64,000 nucleotides of DNA from Aliivibrio fischeri (GTDB lineage Bacteria > Pseudomonadota > Gammaproteobacteria > Enterobacterales > Vibrionaceae), in the NCBI RefSeq assembly GCF_009727955.1, contig NZ_WOBR01000004.1, positions 265,916 to 329,915 on the forward strand, written 5' to 3'. Shown piece by piece: positions 9,153-20,144 of this stretch. Below the pieces are notes generated by a model. That model was not told the DNA's origin. It ran no database searches and was given only the letters and a program-made list of their open reading frames with translations. Every line of letters begins with the position of its first letter. Positions within the stretch are counted from its first letter, which is position 1. Position numbers and translations under genes: made by a program.

Positions 9153-11009
9153 TTAAAGATTGCTACAGTTTAAACAGAAGAGATATTGCCCTTTTGGATC
9201 ATTAAAGTTATTTAACATATTGATATCTGTTGCAACTTTATTAATCGTAGGTTGCAAAGCTTCAGGGGCAAATGAAAATAACTCTGTTCTGACACTCGCA
9301 TTTAGGTTCATGCTTAATTCTTCTAAGAACTGCTCCATTGGCGTTAGTGGTTCTTTTACCCAATATAGGTTGTATGATTCCATATTTGCTAATTGAGCAG
9401 CTGCTTGTACTGCATCATCAAAATCACCCAGCTGATCAACAAGACCATGTTTTAACGCATCTTTACCTGTCCAAACTCGGCCTTGCGCCACTTTGTCTAC
9501 GGCCTCTAATGATAGGTTACGATGATCGCTGACTAATTTGATGAAGCGATGATAACCATGTTCAATACCTAGCTGCATAACTTGAGCAACATCATCATTT
9601 AAAGGACGAGTAATACCAACACCATTAAAAGGAGAGGTAGAGATACCATCACTGTGGATTCCCATTTTCTCTAACCCTTTCTCAAACGTCGTTAAAATAC
9701 CAAAAATACCAATAGAACCTGTGATTGTTGTTGGCTGAGCAATAATTTTATCAGCACTTGCTGAAATCCAATAACCACCAGAGGCCGCTACACTAGACAT
9801 AGACACAACGACTGGTTTTCCAGCTTCTTTTAATGCATCAATTTCGTTACGAATGACTTCAGAAGCAAACGCACTACCTCCTGGACTATCAACACGAAGA
9901 ACAACTGCTTTTACTTTGTCATCGCCACGAGCTTGACGCAGAAGAGACGCGGTTGAATCACCACCAACAGTACCTTGGCGCTGTGTTCCATCCATAATTG
10001 CACCACTAGCGACAACAACTGCAATATCTTGAGCATCAGGAATGACGGTTGGTTGAACTTGCGGCAAGTAATCGTAATAGCTAATTTGTTTAAAACTGTC
10101 GTAACCATTTGAACCAAATTGCTCAATGAGGTCCTTGCGAACTTCTTGTCGTGTCGCTAGCTTATCGACTAAACCTAGCTCTACCGTCATTTGCGATAGA
10201 TCGCCATTCACTGATTTTAATTTAGCAATAAATTGATCCATTGGCATAGTGAGTGTTTTTGGATCGATTTGACGATTGGTTGAAACGTCATCTAGATAAG
10301 CATCCCAAAGCTGCGTTAACCAAGCTGAAGCTGATTCTTTTGCAGCATCAGACATGTCATTACGAAGGTAGGGTTCAACTGCCGATTTATATGTACCGAC
10401 ACGGAATACATGAGTAGACACATTCAATTTTTCTAACAAATCTTTGTAGTAAAGTGTATACGCACCATAACCACGTAACAAAACAGTACCATCTGGAGCC
10501 ATGAAGACCTTATCTGCATAACTTGCTAAATAATATTGGCTTTGATTGTAATAATCGCCAATAGCATAGACTGGTTTGCCTGCTGCTTTGAATGTATTGA
10601 TTGCTTTAGCAATGTAGCGCAGTTTAGTTAGGCTGGTTTCGTTCATTTCTTTTAGATGAAGCACCAAGCCAGACACATTATTATCATGTGCTGCAAAACG
10701 AATCGTATCGACGATATCAAATAACACATTTTCTTGTGATTTTTGGCTACCTAAAACATCAGAAGTAATTCGTTCTAATGGCTCTCTAAATTTGCTTTCT
10801 TCAACAATTGGGCCAGATAAGTCGAGAATTAATGCTTTGGGTTCAACAATTTTATCTTCTGTTGATGGGGGAGTGCTATCTAAGAATGCGAAAGCAATGA
10901 CGCCAATAAAAATGAGAAAAAACAGATTAAGTACGAGCTGGCGCGTAAAGGAAAGTAACTTCCATATCGCTTGAAAACATTTGCCTATGAAGTGGAATAA
11001 CCCTTTCAT
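9153..11009 (-). CDS. sppA: Signal peptide peptidase SppA (protease IV, 67K type)
   Basis: This 618-aa inner-membrane protease degrades cleaved signal peptides. One N-terminal membrane helix (about residues 22-44) is followed by two tandem S49 peptidase domains, as in E. coli SppA. The catalytic Ser/Lys dyad is visible: Lys208 in GTYKSAVEP in the first domain and Ser410 in VAASGGYW in the second, almost the same numbers as E. coli K209/S409. AAGGAAAT lies just upstream of the ATG. It diverges from fadH and is followed by its own terminator and then ansA. Confidence 0.95.
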   Translation of the reverse strand: MKGLFHFIGKCFQAIWKLLSFTRQLVLNLFFLIFIGVIAFAFLDSTPPSTEDKIVEPKALILDLSGPIVEESKFREPLERITSDVLGSQKSQENVLFDIVDTIRFAAHDNNVSGLVLHLKEMNETSLTKLRYIAKAINTFKAAGKPVYAIGDYYNQSQYYLASYADKVFMAPDGTVLLRGYGAYTLYYKDLLEKLNVSTHVFRVGTYKSAVEPYLRNDMSDAAKESASAWLTQLWDAYLDDVSTNRQIDPKTLTMPMDQFIAKLKSVNGDLSQMTVELGLVDKLATRQEVRKDLIEQFGSNGYDSFKQISYYDYLPQVQPTVIPDAQDIAVVVASGAIMDGTQRQGTVGGDSTASLLRQARGDDKVKAVVLRVDSPGGSAFASEVIRNEIDALKEAGKPVVVSMSSVAASGGYWISASADKIIAQPTTITGSIGIFGILTTFEKGLEKMGIHSDGISTSPFNGVGITRPLNDDVAQVMQLGIEHGYHRFIKLVSDHRNLSLEAVDKVAQGRVWTGKDALKHGLVDQLGDFDDAVQAAAQLANMESYNLYWVKEPLTPMEQFLEELSMNLNASVRTELFSFAPEALQPTINKVATDINMLNNFNDPKGQYLFCLNCSNL

Positions 11010-11188
11010 ATATTTCCTTATTATACATTTTATGATCTATGTCTATATCCTACTCTAAGTAGTAAATAAAGTAACTAGGCCAAAAGGTCTAAGTGAGAAT
11101 TAGTCTGATTTATGCGTAATAAGTAAAAGATTTGATGAATGTTGCATAATTGTAAAAAGGTAATTGTAACAAACGTATATTGATACTA

Positions 11189-11205
11189 TTCTGGTCAGAC
11201 CACAA
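11189..11205. promoter_or_regulatory. FadR operator upstream of fadH
   Basis: The 17-mer contains CTGGTCAGACCA, with a perfect TGGTC-A-GACCA dyad at 11192-11202. This matches the gamma-proteobacterial FadR consensus AnCTGGTCnGACCnGnT at nearly every fixed position. It is 23 bp before the fadH start codon, where FadR binding would repress transcription when acyl-CoA is low. A FadR gene lies at 22763 in this window. Confidence 0.85.
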
Positions 11206-11218
11206 TAATTATAAGTGA

Positions 11219-13231
<2,013 letters not shown>

Positions 13232-13250
13232 CCTCTTAATAAACAAAAAC

Positions 13251-13280
13251 TTGATAACTGTCTATTCATACAGGTATAGT
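13251..13280 (+). promoter_or_regulatory. Predicted sigma-70 promoter of topB
   Basis: TTGATA (13251-13256) and TATAGT (13275-13280) are separated by 18 bp. The expected start of transcription is near 13286-13288, which is inside the hairpin described next. This is a consensus match only. Confidence 0.45.
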
Positions 13281-13311
13281 GCTGATGTTATTCACAACAT
13301 CAGCATTTTTT
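13281..13311 (+). terminator. Terminator-like hairpin abutting the topB start codon
   Basis: A 9-bp perfect stem, GCTGATGTT (13281-13289) with AACATCAGC (13296-13304), is followed by ATTTTTT. It reads as the rho-independent terminator of fadH, 49 bp past its stop. The T-tract runs straight into the ATG of topB at 13312. Confidence 0.7.
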
Positions 13312-15255
13312 ATGTCACGATTATTTATTGCCGAAAAACCAAGCCTTGGCAGAGCGATTGCCGCAGGCCTAGCAAAACCACAAAAAAATCAACAAGGCTA
13401 CATTGAATGCGGCAATGGAGATATTGTGACATGGTGTATTGGTCACCTATTAGAACAAGTTGAACCTGATGCGTATGATGATAAGTATAAATCATGGCGT
13501 ATGGAACACTTACCTATCATTCCTGAGCAATGGCAGCTTAGACCAAGAAAAGCCTCCAGTAAGCAATTAACGGTAATTCGAAAATTGCTAAAAAATGCAA
13601 CGCAAATCGTTCATGCTGGCGACCCCGATAGGGAAGGTCAGTTGTTAGTGGATGAAGTGCTAGATTATTTAAAATTATCTAAGACAAAGAAGACTGCAAC
13701 TCAACGTTTATTGATTAGTGATTTAAACCTTCCAGCGGTGAAGCGTGCGTTGACTTCTATGCGAAGTAATCAAGAGTTTATTCCTCTCTCTATTTCGGCC
13801 TTAGCTCGTTCTCGTGCCGATTGGTTATATGGTATGAATATGACACGAGCTTACACGCTATTAGGCCAACGAGGTGGTTATCAAGGTGTGTTATCGGTAG
13901 GAAGAGTACAAACTCCTGTTTTAGGTTTAGTTACTCGTCGTGATGAAGAAATTGCCAATTTTGTACCAAAAGCATATTACACGCTAGATGCCCTTATTCC
14001 TTATCAAAATGATCAATTAAACGACGGTGTTCCTTTTGATATCAGAGCAAAATGGAAACCGAGTGAAGCGTGTCAGCCATGGCAGGATGAAGAGGGGCGA
14101 GTTCTTAATCTTAAATTGGTTGAAAATGTCGCTCAGCGCATAGCGAATCAATCGGCGACAGTAACTAAAGCTGAAAATAAAGAAACCAAACAAAATGCGC
14201 CTTTGCCATATTCTTTGTCATCACTTCAAATCGATGCGTCTAAACGTTACGGATTAAGTGCACAGCAAGTGCTAGATGCATGTCAGGCATTATATGAAAA
14301 ACATAAATTAATAACCTATCCACGTTCAGATAGCCGTCATTTACCAAAAGATCATTATAAACAGCGTGAGCAAGTGTGTGCAGCGATAGGGAATAATGAT
14401 AAGCAACTATCAACTGCCGTTACAAAAGCCGACCTCTCACTAAAGTCTCGAGCTTGGAATGACAGTAAGGTGGATGCTCACCATGCCATTATTCCAACAC
14501 CAAAATCCAGTGGGTCAGCCGGATTATCTGGCTATGAAGAGAAAGTGTATCATTTAATTGCACGTCAATATCTTATGCAGTTTTATCCTGCTGCGGTATA
14601 TGCTGAGGCGGAATTGGTCTTTGATATTGCAGGTGGGGTGTTTGTTGCAAAAGGAAAACAAATGCTATTTGCGGGATGGAGAGTATTACTTGGTAAAGTT
14701 CAATCTCAAAATAATGAGGACGATGTTGCCAATAAAGTTCCACCATTAAAGAAAGGTGAGGTTCACACTTGCCGAGAAGGTGAAATAAAACATCGCATGA
14801 CTGAGCCGCCAAAGCACTTTACCGAAGCTACATTATTGCAAGCAATGACAGGTATTGCGCGCTTTGTAGAAGATAAAGAGCTGAAAAAAATACTAAGAGA
14901 TACGGATGGCCTTGGAACAGAAGCGACTCGTGCGGGGATTTTAGATACGCTATTTAAACGCCAGCTATTAACACGAAATGGAAAGTCAATTCATGCCAGT
15001 GAAGCAGGCAGAGGGCTTATCCATGCTCTACCAAAAGAAGCAACTTACTCGGACATGACTGCTCATTGGGAATTTCAGCTACAAGGTATGACAGAGAAAA
15101 CTCATGCTTATCGACCTTTTATGTCGGAATTAGAAATAAAAGTGACTAATTTTATGCAAGGTGTTCAGCAAGGCCCAATCCCTCAGTCATTGAGAACATT
15201 AAAAAGCTCAGTTAAACCACAATTTAAACGTAAAAGAAAAGCAAAGAAATCTTAA
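13312..15255 (+). CDS. topB: DNA topoisomerase III
   Basis: This 647-aa type IA topoisomerase relaxes and decatenates single-stranded-containing DNA, acting at replication forks and with RecQ. The start MSRLFIAEKPSLGRAIA matches E. coli TopB. A GTG at 13279 would add 11 residues not seen in the family. The Toprim domain includes HAGDPDREGQLLVDEV (Mg-binding acidic residues), and the active-site region reads YPRSDSRHLP, with Tyr as nucleophile. The tail is basic (KPQFKRKRKAKKS). There is no good Shine-Dalgarno before the ATG, because the T-tract of a terminator-like hairpin occupies that place. Confidence 0.93.
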   Translation: MSRLFIAEKPSLGRAIAAGLAKPQKNQQGYIECGNGDIVTWCIGHLLEQVEPDAYDDKYKSWRMEHLPIIPEQWQLRPRKASSKQLTVIRKLLKNATQIVHAGDPDREGQLLVDEVLDYLKLSKTKKTATQRLLISDLNLPAVKRALTSMRSNQEFIPLSISALARSRADWLYGMNMTRAYTLLGQRGGYQGVLSVGRVQTPVLGLVTRRDEEIANFVPKAYYTLDALIPYQNDQLNDGVPFDIRAKWKPSEACQPWQDEEGRVLNLKLVENVAQRIANQSATVTKAENKETKQNAPLPYSLSSLQIDASKRYGLSAQQVLDACQALYEKHKLITYPRSDSRHLPKDHYKQREQVCAAIGNNDKQLSTAVTKADLSLKSRAWNDSKVDAHHAIIPTPKSSGSAGLSGYEEKVYHLIARQYLMQFYPAAVYAEAELVFDIAGGVFVAKGKQMLFAGWRVLLGKVQSQNNEDDVANKVPPLKKGEVHTCREGEIKHRMTEPPKHFTEATLLQAMTGIARFVEDKELKKILRDTDGLGTEATRAGILDTLFKRQLLTRNGKSIHASEAGRGLIHALPKEATYSDMTAHWEFQLQGMTEKTHAYRPFMSELEIKVTNFMQGVQQGPIPQSLRTLKSSVKPQFKRKRKAKKS

Positions 15256-15337
15256 AATACGATCCCCATCATCGATTCATTTTTAAGAATACACTATTGT
15301 GCCTTGGTATTTATAACTCATAATAAAAAGGCACGAT

Positions 15338-16159
15338 ATGTTTAAAGATGTAATTGGTTTTGGTGTTGCAGGTAATTTTGCTGGTCATTTAGAGCAAGCG
15401 GGTGAAGCGACTGATTTTTTGAATGTAAAAGTTGAGAACAATATTCAACCTAAAGCATTATTTCCTTTTTATGTTCCATCACAGCATGCAGGTTTTCTAT
15501 CTCAATATCCATTATCTTCTGACACTATTGTTCCGCCAAATGATGCCGATAACCTACAAATTGAACCAGAAGTTGCGATTGTTTTTGATATTAGTTACCA
15601 AGACAATAAAGTGGTGGCACTGACTCCCGTTAAATTTGCAGCATACAATGATTGTTCAATAAGAAAACCCAATGCAAAAAAAATCAGTGAGAAGAAAAAT
15701 TGGGGTGCAGAAACAAAAGGCATTTCTAAAGATTTCATCGAATTATCATCATTTACTAAAGGTTGTGAGTTAGATAAATATCGTATTGCAAGTTTTCATA
15801 TGCGAAATGGTGAGCTTAATCGATACGGAGAAGACAGCGCTGCGATTGATTACAGCTACTTTCATGAGCAATTAAATGATTGGATTATCGATAAAATGAA
15901 TAATCAGAAAGATGAAGGGCCTGCGGAAAATCTATCTATTTATTTGGCTAATGCTAATTACCCTGAGCAGACAATTATTAGTATTGGAGCGACAAGATAC
16001 ACTCCATACGGTGAGACGAATTTTTTAAAGTCGGGGGATCAAAGTATTGTAGTTGTTTATGATGGTGAAAAATATACAAGCGACGAAATTGAAATAATGG
16101 CAAAAATGAATTCGTTTGAAAAATCAGGTATTTCACTATTAAATCAACAGGTTATCTAA
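15338..16159 (+). CDS. DUF5718-type protein, unknown function
   Basis: This 273-aa soluble protein has no signal peptide or membrane segment. It resembles the conserved vibrio family annotated as DUF5718. The blocks DVIGFGVAGNFAGHLEQAG and IEPEVAIVFD look faintly like the fumarylacetoacetate-hydrolase fold, where a conserved E-x-E-x-A segment helps bind metal. That link is my inference from pattern only. The ATG at 15338 has AAAAGG about 10 bp upstream. It is monocistronic, with a terminator downstream. Confidence 0.7.
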   Translation: MFKDVIGFGVAGNFAGHLEQAGEATDFLNVKVENNIQPKALFPFYVPSQHAGFLSQYPLSSDTIVPPNDADNLQIEPEVAIVFDISYQDNKVVALTPVKFAAYNDCSIRKPNAKKISEKKNWGAETKGISKDFIELSSFTKGCELDKYRIASFHMRNGELNRYGEDSAAIDYSYFHEQLNDWIIDKMNNQKDEGPAENLSIYLANANYPEQTIISIGATRYTPYGETNFLKSGDQSIVVVYDGEKYTSDEIEIMAKMNSFEKSGISLLNQQVI

Positions 16160-16186
16160 GCAGTAGATATAATGAAGCACACCATT

Positions 16187-16220
16187 AAAATGTCAGTTGT
16201 CTGTTAAAACTGACATTTTT
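16187..16220 (+). terminator. Terminator after the DUF5718 gene
   Basis: A 12-bp perfect stem, AAAATGTCAGTT (16187-16198) with AACTGACATTTT (16208-16219), has a 9-nt loop and ends in a T-run. Confidence 0.85.
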
Positions 16221-16283
16221 GGAAGAAATAGCACAGAAATGTATGTAATATAGCCTGTTCACTTTGTATTGAAGAATTTATAC

Positions 16284-17756
16284 ATGCCGAAATTTAATTT
16301 AAAACATATTTTCCTTATACCAACACTATTCTTAGTGTTGATCGTAGGTTTTATCTTAAATAACCATATTAACTCAGTACAACGTCAAGTTAACCGTGAA
16401 TACGATCGTATTATAAATTCACTTCAACGATCAATTAAAGTAATTATTTCGTTAGATTACAATATTTCGCAGCTATATAAGCAAAATCAAGGTAGTTTTT
16501 ATAATCACAACTTTGAATTAAAGAAAGAAAGTGGTCTTTGTGTTATTCGTCCAAGCGAAAATTTAGATGCGGTAATGGCAGAACAAGACATTAGTGTTGC
16601 AGAAGGACGTCTTGATTATAGCATTGCAGGCAAAAAAGATTTATGTGATCCATCGTCTGAAGTATATGAAATAGCATCAAAGAAGGTGAGCCTTGCCCCG
16701 GTTATTTCTTTTATTCATGATTATGAAAGTTATCTTCATGGGATCTATTTCATTTCAAAATATAATTATATTATTTCGTCACCAAAAGAAATTGCTGAGA
16801 ACTTAACACAAAAGAAACTGGATGTTATTTATTCACGACCATACTGGAAAAATAGTATGAAAAACGACAGTGAAAAATACATTACGTTTACACCTCCATA
16901 TACTGATGCTTTTGCTGATGGTCTTGAAGTATTAACGTTTTCAACCCCTATCTACTATAAAGGTATTTTCAAAGGTGTATTAGTTATTGATCTATCGGTA
17001 GACAAACTTTTACGTTCTCAAAATGAAATATCACAACATATCCAGTTGCTTAATAGTGCTGAATATAAGCGATTTGAACAATATCGCTTTATGCAACCAG
17101 TTAATTTAGATTTCACAGATTTTACGTACTTTTTGTATTATAAAACCACAGTGAAAGAAGAGCTAAAAGGGTTCTTATTACATGATTCTAATTCGTTAAT
17201 TTTAACGTTAGTAATGTATATCCTATCTTTGCTATCTATGTTTTATTACCAAAGTCGCGTATCTCAAAAATACTATCGTGATTTGGCTAAACAAGATCCA
17301 ATGACAGGTTTATATAATCGTCGTGGTTTTGAGATGAGCTTACAAGATCGTGTCGTGAAGAAGTACGTTGGTTTTGCTATTTACGATATTGATGACTTCA
17401 AACAAATTAATGACGTGTTTGGGCATGATGTGGGTGATGAGGCGATTAAATATGTCGCGAGAATGCTGAATAAGAGTGTACGTGATAGTGATATTGTGTC
17501 TCGATTTGGTGGTGAAGAGTTTGTTATCTGTATTAATGCTGAATCAAGGAATAGTTTAGAAAGTGTTTGTGAGCGTGTAAGAAAATCAATTCAGGACTCA
17601 TCAGGAAAAGTGGTTAAAGGTGGTTTTACTGTTTCTGGTGGTGTGACGGTAATTGATTCACATCAGGAGTTTTCTTTTGAACATGTGATTAAGAAAGCCG
17701 ATGCTTTGCTTTATAAGGCGAAACAAGATGGTAAAAACCGAGTTTACTTCTCATAA
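16284..17756 (+). CDS. Membrane-bound diguanylate cyclase (GGDEF)
   Basis: This 490-aa protein probably makes cyclic di-GMP. A membrane helix lies at about residues 10-28. A periplasmic sensor domain of about 270 residues follows (probably Cache-like, ligand unknown), then a second helix near 300-325 and a C-terminal GGDEF domain. The active-site motif is GGEEF at 409-413, so the enzyme should be catalytic. RDSD five residues upstream is an intact RxxD inhibitory site, which predicts product feedback. The ATG at 16284 is chosen over the TTG at 16269, since the protein then begins right before the first helix. It is a single gene between a terminator and convergent dusC. Confidence 0.9.
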   Translation: MPKFNLKHIFLIPTLFLVLIVGFILNNHINSVQRQVNREYDRIINSLQRSIKVIISLDYNISQLYKQNQGSFYNHNFELKKESGLCVIRPSENLDAVMAEQDISVAEGRLDYSIAGKKDLCDPSSEVYEIASKKVSLAPVISFIHDYESYLHGIYFISKYNYIISSPKEIAENLTQKKLDVIYSRPYWKNSMKNDSEKYITFTPPYTDAFADGLEVLTFSTPIYYKGIFKGVLVIDLSVDKLLRSQNEISQHIQLLNSAEYKRFEQYRFMQPVNLDFTDFTYFLYYKTTVKEELKGFLLHDSNSLILTLVMYILSLLSMFYYQSRVSQKYYRDLAKQDPMTGLYNRRGFEMSLQDRVVKKYVGFAIYDIDDFKQINDVFGHDVGDEAIKYVARMLNKSVRDSDIVSRFGGEEFVICINAESRNSLESVCERVRKSIQDSSGKVVKGGFTVSGGVTVIDSHQEFSFEHVIKKADALLYKAKQDGKNRVYFS

Positions 17757-17801
17757 ACTCGGCTATTTATTAGGATAAATAAACGCTAACAAAATTAAGA
17801 A

Positions 17802-18749
17802 TTAGCTTACCTTTTCTAATTCTTGGTTGAGGCGTGCAACGATAGGTTCTGATTTTTTATGGCTTCTAATATCCATAAAAATATCTCTTGCTTCGGTGTA
17901 CTCTTGACGAAGATAAACAAGCCATTGTTTTACTCGGTTTGAATAATATTGCCCCTTGTCTCCCGCCATTTGAAGCTTCGAATAATGAATAAGCAAAGCA
18001 ATGACTTCAGGCCAAGGCATTTTTGAATGGTTGTGTTTAACTACATTACCTAAATTGGGAACATTAAAAGCGCCACGGCATACCATTAATGAATCGATCC
18101 CTGTCGCAGCGATACAGCGTTGGCCGTCATCATAGTTCCAAATTTCACCATTTGCGATAATTGGAATATCAATTTTTTGGCGAACTTGATTAATGTAATC
18201 CCATTTAATCTCTTCTGCTTTATAACCATCTACTTTGGTTCTTGCGTGAATGGTTAACTCATCCGCACCAGCTTGTTTGATGGCATCGGCAATCACAAAG
18301 CATTCTTCAGGATTCTCCCAGCCCAAACGAATTTTAGCCGTCACTTTCTTATCTTTACTTACAGCATCTCTACAAGCCTTAACGACTTGATAGATGAGCT
18401 CTGGCTCTTTTAAAAGCGCGGCTCCGCCACGACTTTTGTTTACGGCTTTAGCTGGGCAGCCAAAATTCAGATCAATACCGTCAGAGCCCAGTTCAATTGC
18501 TCTCGCAGCATTTTCTGCCATCCAGTTAGGCTCTTGACCTAATAGTTGAAGACGAATTGGGGTACCTGATTTAGTTTTACTGTTATTTAGTAGCTCAGGA
18601 CAAATACGATGGAATACATGAGGAGGTAGCAGTTGATCGACAACGCGAACAAACTCTGTGACACAGAAGTCGTAATCATTAATTTCAGTTAGTAACTCGC
18701 GCATTAAATGATCGAGTACGCCCTCCATAGGGCCTAGTATTACTTGCAT
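17802..18749 (-). CDS. dusC: tRNA-dihydrouridine(16) synthase DusC
   Basis: This 315-aa flavoenzyme reduces a uridine of the tRNA D-loop to dihydrouridine. The family blocks are [12 protein letters not shown], the catalytic-cysteine motif [19 protein letters not shown] and ITVHARTK-like [13 protein letters not shown]. The length equals E. coli DusC (315). A strong ribosome-binding site, GAGGTGGG, lies immediately before the ATG, but it forms the 3' arm of a perfect 10-bp hairpin. The pilin-like gene lies 51 bp upstream on the same strand, so the two might be co-transcribed. Confidence 0.9.
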   Translation of the reverse strand: MQVILGPMEGVLDHLMRELLTEINDYDFCVTEFVRVVDQLLPPHVFHRICPELLNNSKTKSGTPIRLQLLGQEPNWMAENAARAIELGSDGIDLNFGCPAKAVNKSRGGAALLKEPELIYQVVKACRDAVSKDKKVTAKIRLGWENPEECFVIADAIKQAGADELTIHARTKVDGYKAEEIKWDYINQVRQKIDIPIIANGEIWNYDDGQRCIAATGIDSLMVCRGAFNVPNLGNVVKHNHSKMPWPEVIALLIHYSKLQMAGDKGQYYSNRVKQWLVYLRQEYTEARDIFMDIRSHKKSEPIVARLNQELEKVS

Positions 18750-18777
18750 ATCCCACCTCTTTTATTGGAGGTGGGAT
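18750..18777 (-). promoter_or_regulatory. Perfect hairpin containing the dusC ribosome-binding site
   Basis: ATCCCACCTC (18750-18759) and GAGGTGGGAT (18768-18777) are perfect inverted repeats with an 8-nt spacer. On the minus-strand mRNA the arm next to the ATG holds the Shine-Dalgarno GAGGTGGG, so folding would block ribosome access. There is no U-tract, so it is not an ordinary terminator of the upstream pilin gene. Confidence 0.6.
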
Positions 18778-18800
18778 TGTAGGAGGAAAGAAAGCTTATG

Positions 18801-19358
18801 TCACTTACTTCCTTTGTTATAAGTAGTAATTATTGTTTCTCCCGTCGATGGGAAATAATTCAGTCGATAACCCTGCTGATTTTTATTAGTGATGTCTGAT
18901 GTATAGTAATACATACAAGCTTGTGGTTTACCTGTAACAGGTGAACCATACCAATATTCAATATCTGTACTAGAAGTAATAAAATCATCACCTTTATATT
19001 CAGAAATAGTTAAGTCTTGATTTAGTAGTGCATTCCAAAGCTCACCACAACCTTCTCCGGTAATAGTGCCTTGATGGTTTGTTGTACCAAGTGGAAACCC
19101 TTCAGCAGATGGAAATATCTTTTCGTCTCCGTACTCTACAGCTACACCTGAACTGACTGATGGTTCACCTTGTGTTAACCAAGCAGCATGGTACAAATTA
19201 ACTCCAGAGGTGAATTCGGCAAAGACACCTTTAGCTCTAGATTTATGAGCATCGTTTTGCAAGCTTAAAAATCGTGGTGCAGCCGTAACGGCTAAAATTC
19301 CTAAGATAACAATAACAACGATCAACTCTATGAGTGTAAATCCTCGATTTTTTTTCAT
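18801..19358 (-). CDS. Type IV pilin-like protein (MSHA/PilA-type prepilin)
   Basis: This 185-aa protein has a type IV prepilin leader: the short basic MKKNRG is cut before Phe in GFTLIEL by the prepilin peptidase. The hydrophobic helix (VVIVILGILAVTAAPRFL) with Glu5 of the mature protein follows. The C-terminal domain has two cysteines (GEGCGELW and QACMYYY) that could form the usual disulphide loop. The start at 19358 is chosen because the leader is then six residues, with GAGAAC upstream; an ATG six codons earlier is less likely. No other pilus gene is nearby, so it may be an orphan minor pilin or pseudopilin. Its target machine is unknown. Confidence 0.85.
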   Translation of the reverse strand: MKKNRGFTLIELIVVIVILGILAVTAAPRFLSLQNDAHKSRAKGVFAEFTSGVNLYHAAWLTQGEPSVSSGVAVEYGDEKIFPSAEGFPLGTTNHQGTITGEGCGELWNALLNQDLTISEYKGDDFITSSTDIEYWYGSPVTGKPQACMYYYTSDITNKNQQGYRLNYFPSTGETIITTYNKGSK

Positions 19359-19459
19359 AATGTTCTCAACAAGCAAAAATTAATAATAACGGCACTTAGG
19401 CTCTAATAATTATTTGCGCTATACTACGCCGAAAACTTAATTTAAAAAGTGAAAAAATA

Positions 19460-20074
19460 ATGAAGTACCAATTAATTTCTCTAAGTGATGCAGATTTAAG
19501 CTGTACAAATGTATTTCTTGAAGGTGCTGTGCTAGCTGCAAATATGGCAACAAAACCTTTAGAGCCAGAAGTGTGGTTGAATGGTCTTGTTGGTACTGAT
19601 GTAACTTTGAATATTAAAAATGCAGTTATTCATCAAATTGAACAGCAATACACATTACTTAAACGTAATGAATATGAAATTGCCAATTTGATTGATACTG
19701 AGAACGTTGACTTATTGGCTGATTTCGCTGAAGGCTTTATGAGTGTTTGGCCTTTAATTGAAGATATGTGGGCTGAAGTAAGCATTGGTGATGGTACTTC
19801 TCGTATGTTATCAGCATTACTAACAACGTTAATGCTTGCGCTTGATGAAGAGCAAACACAGGCTCAAATGAAAGAAGCGGGGATTGACACACCACCAACT
19901 CTAAAAAGCATGCTTCCACAATTAGATATGATGATTCTTGAAGTCGCAATGGCTGCTGATGAGTTGCAAATTGGCTATAAAGGCCAGAAAGTAAATCCAT
20001 ATAAAGATATTGGCCGTAATGATGCTTGTCCGTGCAATAGCGGTAAAAAATTTAAACAATGCTGTGGTAAATAA
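19460..20074 (+). CDS. UPF0149/YecA-type protein with C-terminal SEC-C zinc motif
   Basis: This 204-aa soluble, mostly helical protein ends in a SEC-C motif, CPCNSGKKFKQCC, the zinc-binding motif known from the SecA tail. The upstream body resembles the YecA/UPF0149 family in layout (acidic helices, FAEGFMSVWPLIEDMW). In E. coli, YecA binds zinc and associates with ribosomes and SecA. A similar role here is plausible but not shown. It diverges from the pilin-like gene and faces dsbB across a shared terminator. Confidence 0.8.
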   Translation: MKYQLISLSDADLSCTNVFLEGAVLAANMATKPLEPEVWLNGLVGTDVTLNIKNAVIHQIEQQYTLLKRNEYEIANLIDTENVDLLADFAEGFMSVWPLIEDMWAEVSIGDGTSRMLSALLTTLMLALDEEQTQAQMKEAGIDTPPTLKSMLPQLDMMILEVAMAADELQIGYKGQKVNPYKDIGRNDACPCNSGKKFKQCCGK

Positions 20075-20086
20075 AGCACTAAAAAT

Positions 20087-20126
20087 AAAAAACCGCCATT
20101 AATACGTAATTAGTGGCGGTTTTTTA
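20087..20126. terminator. Bidirectional terminator between the SEC-C gene and dsbB
   Basis: AAAACCGCCA (20089-20098) pairs with TGGCGGTTTT (20114-20123). It is flanked by an A-run on the left and a T-run on the right. Confidence 0.85.
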
Positions 20127-20144
20127 CTATTAGCAATATTGCTA

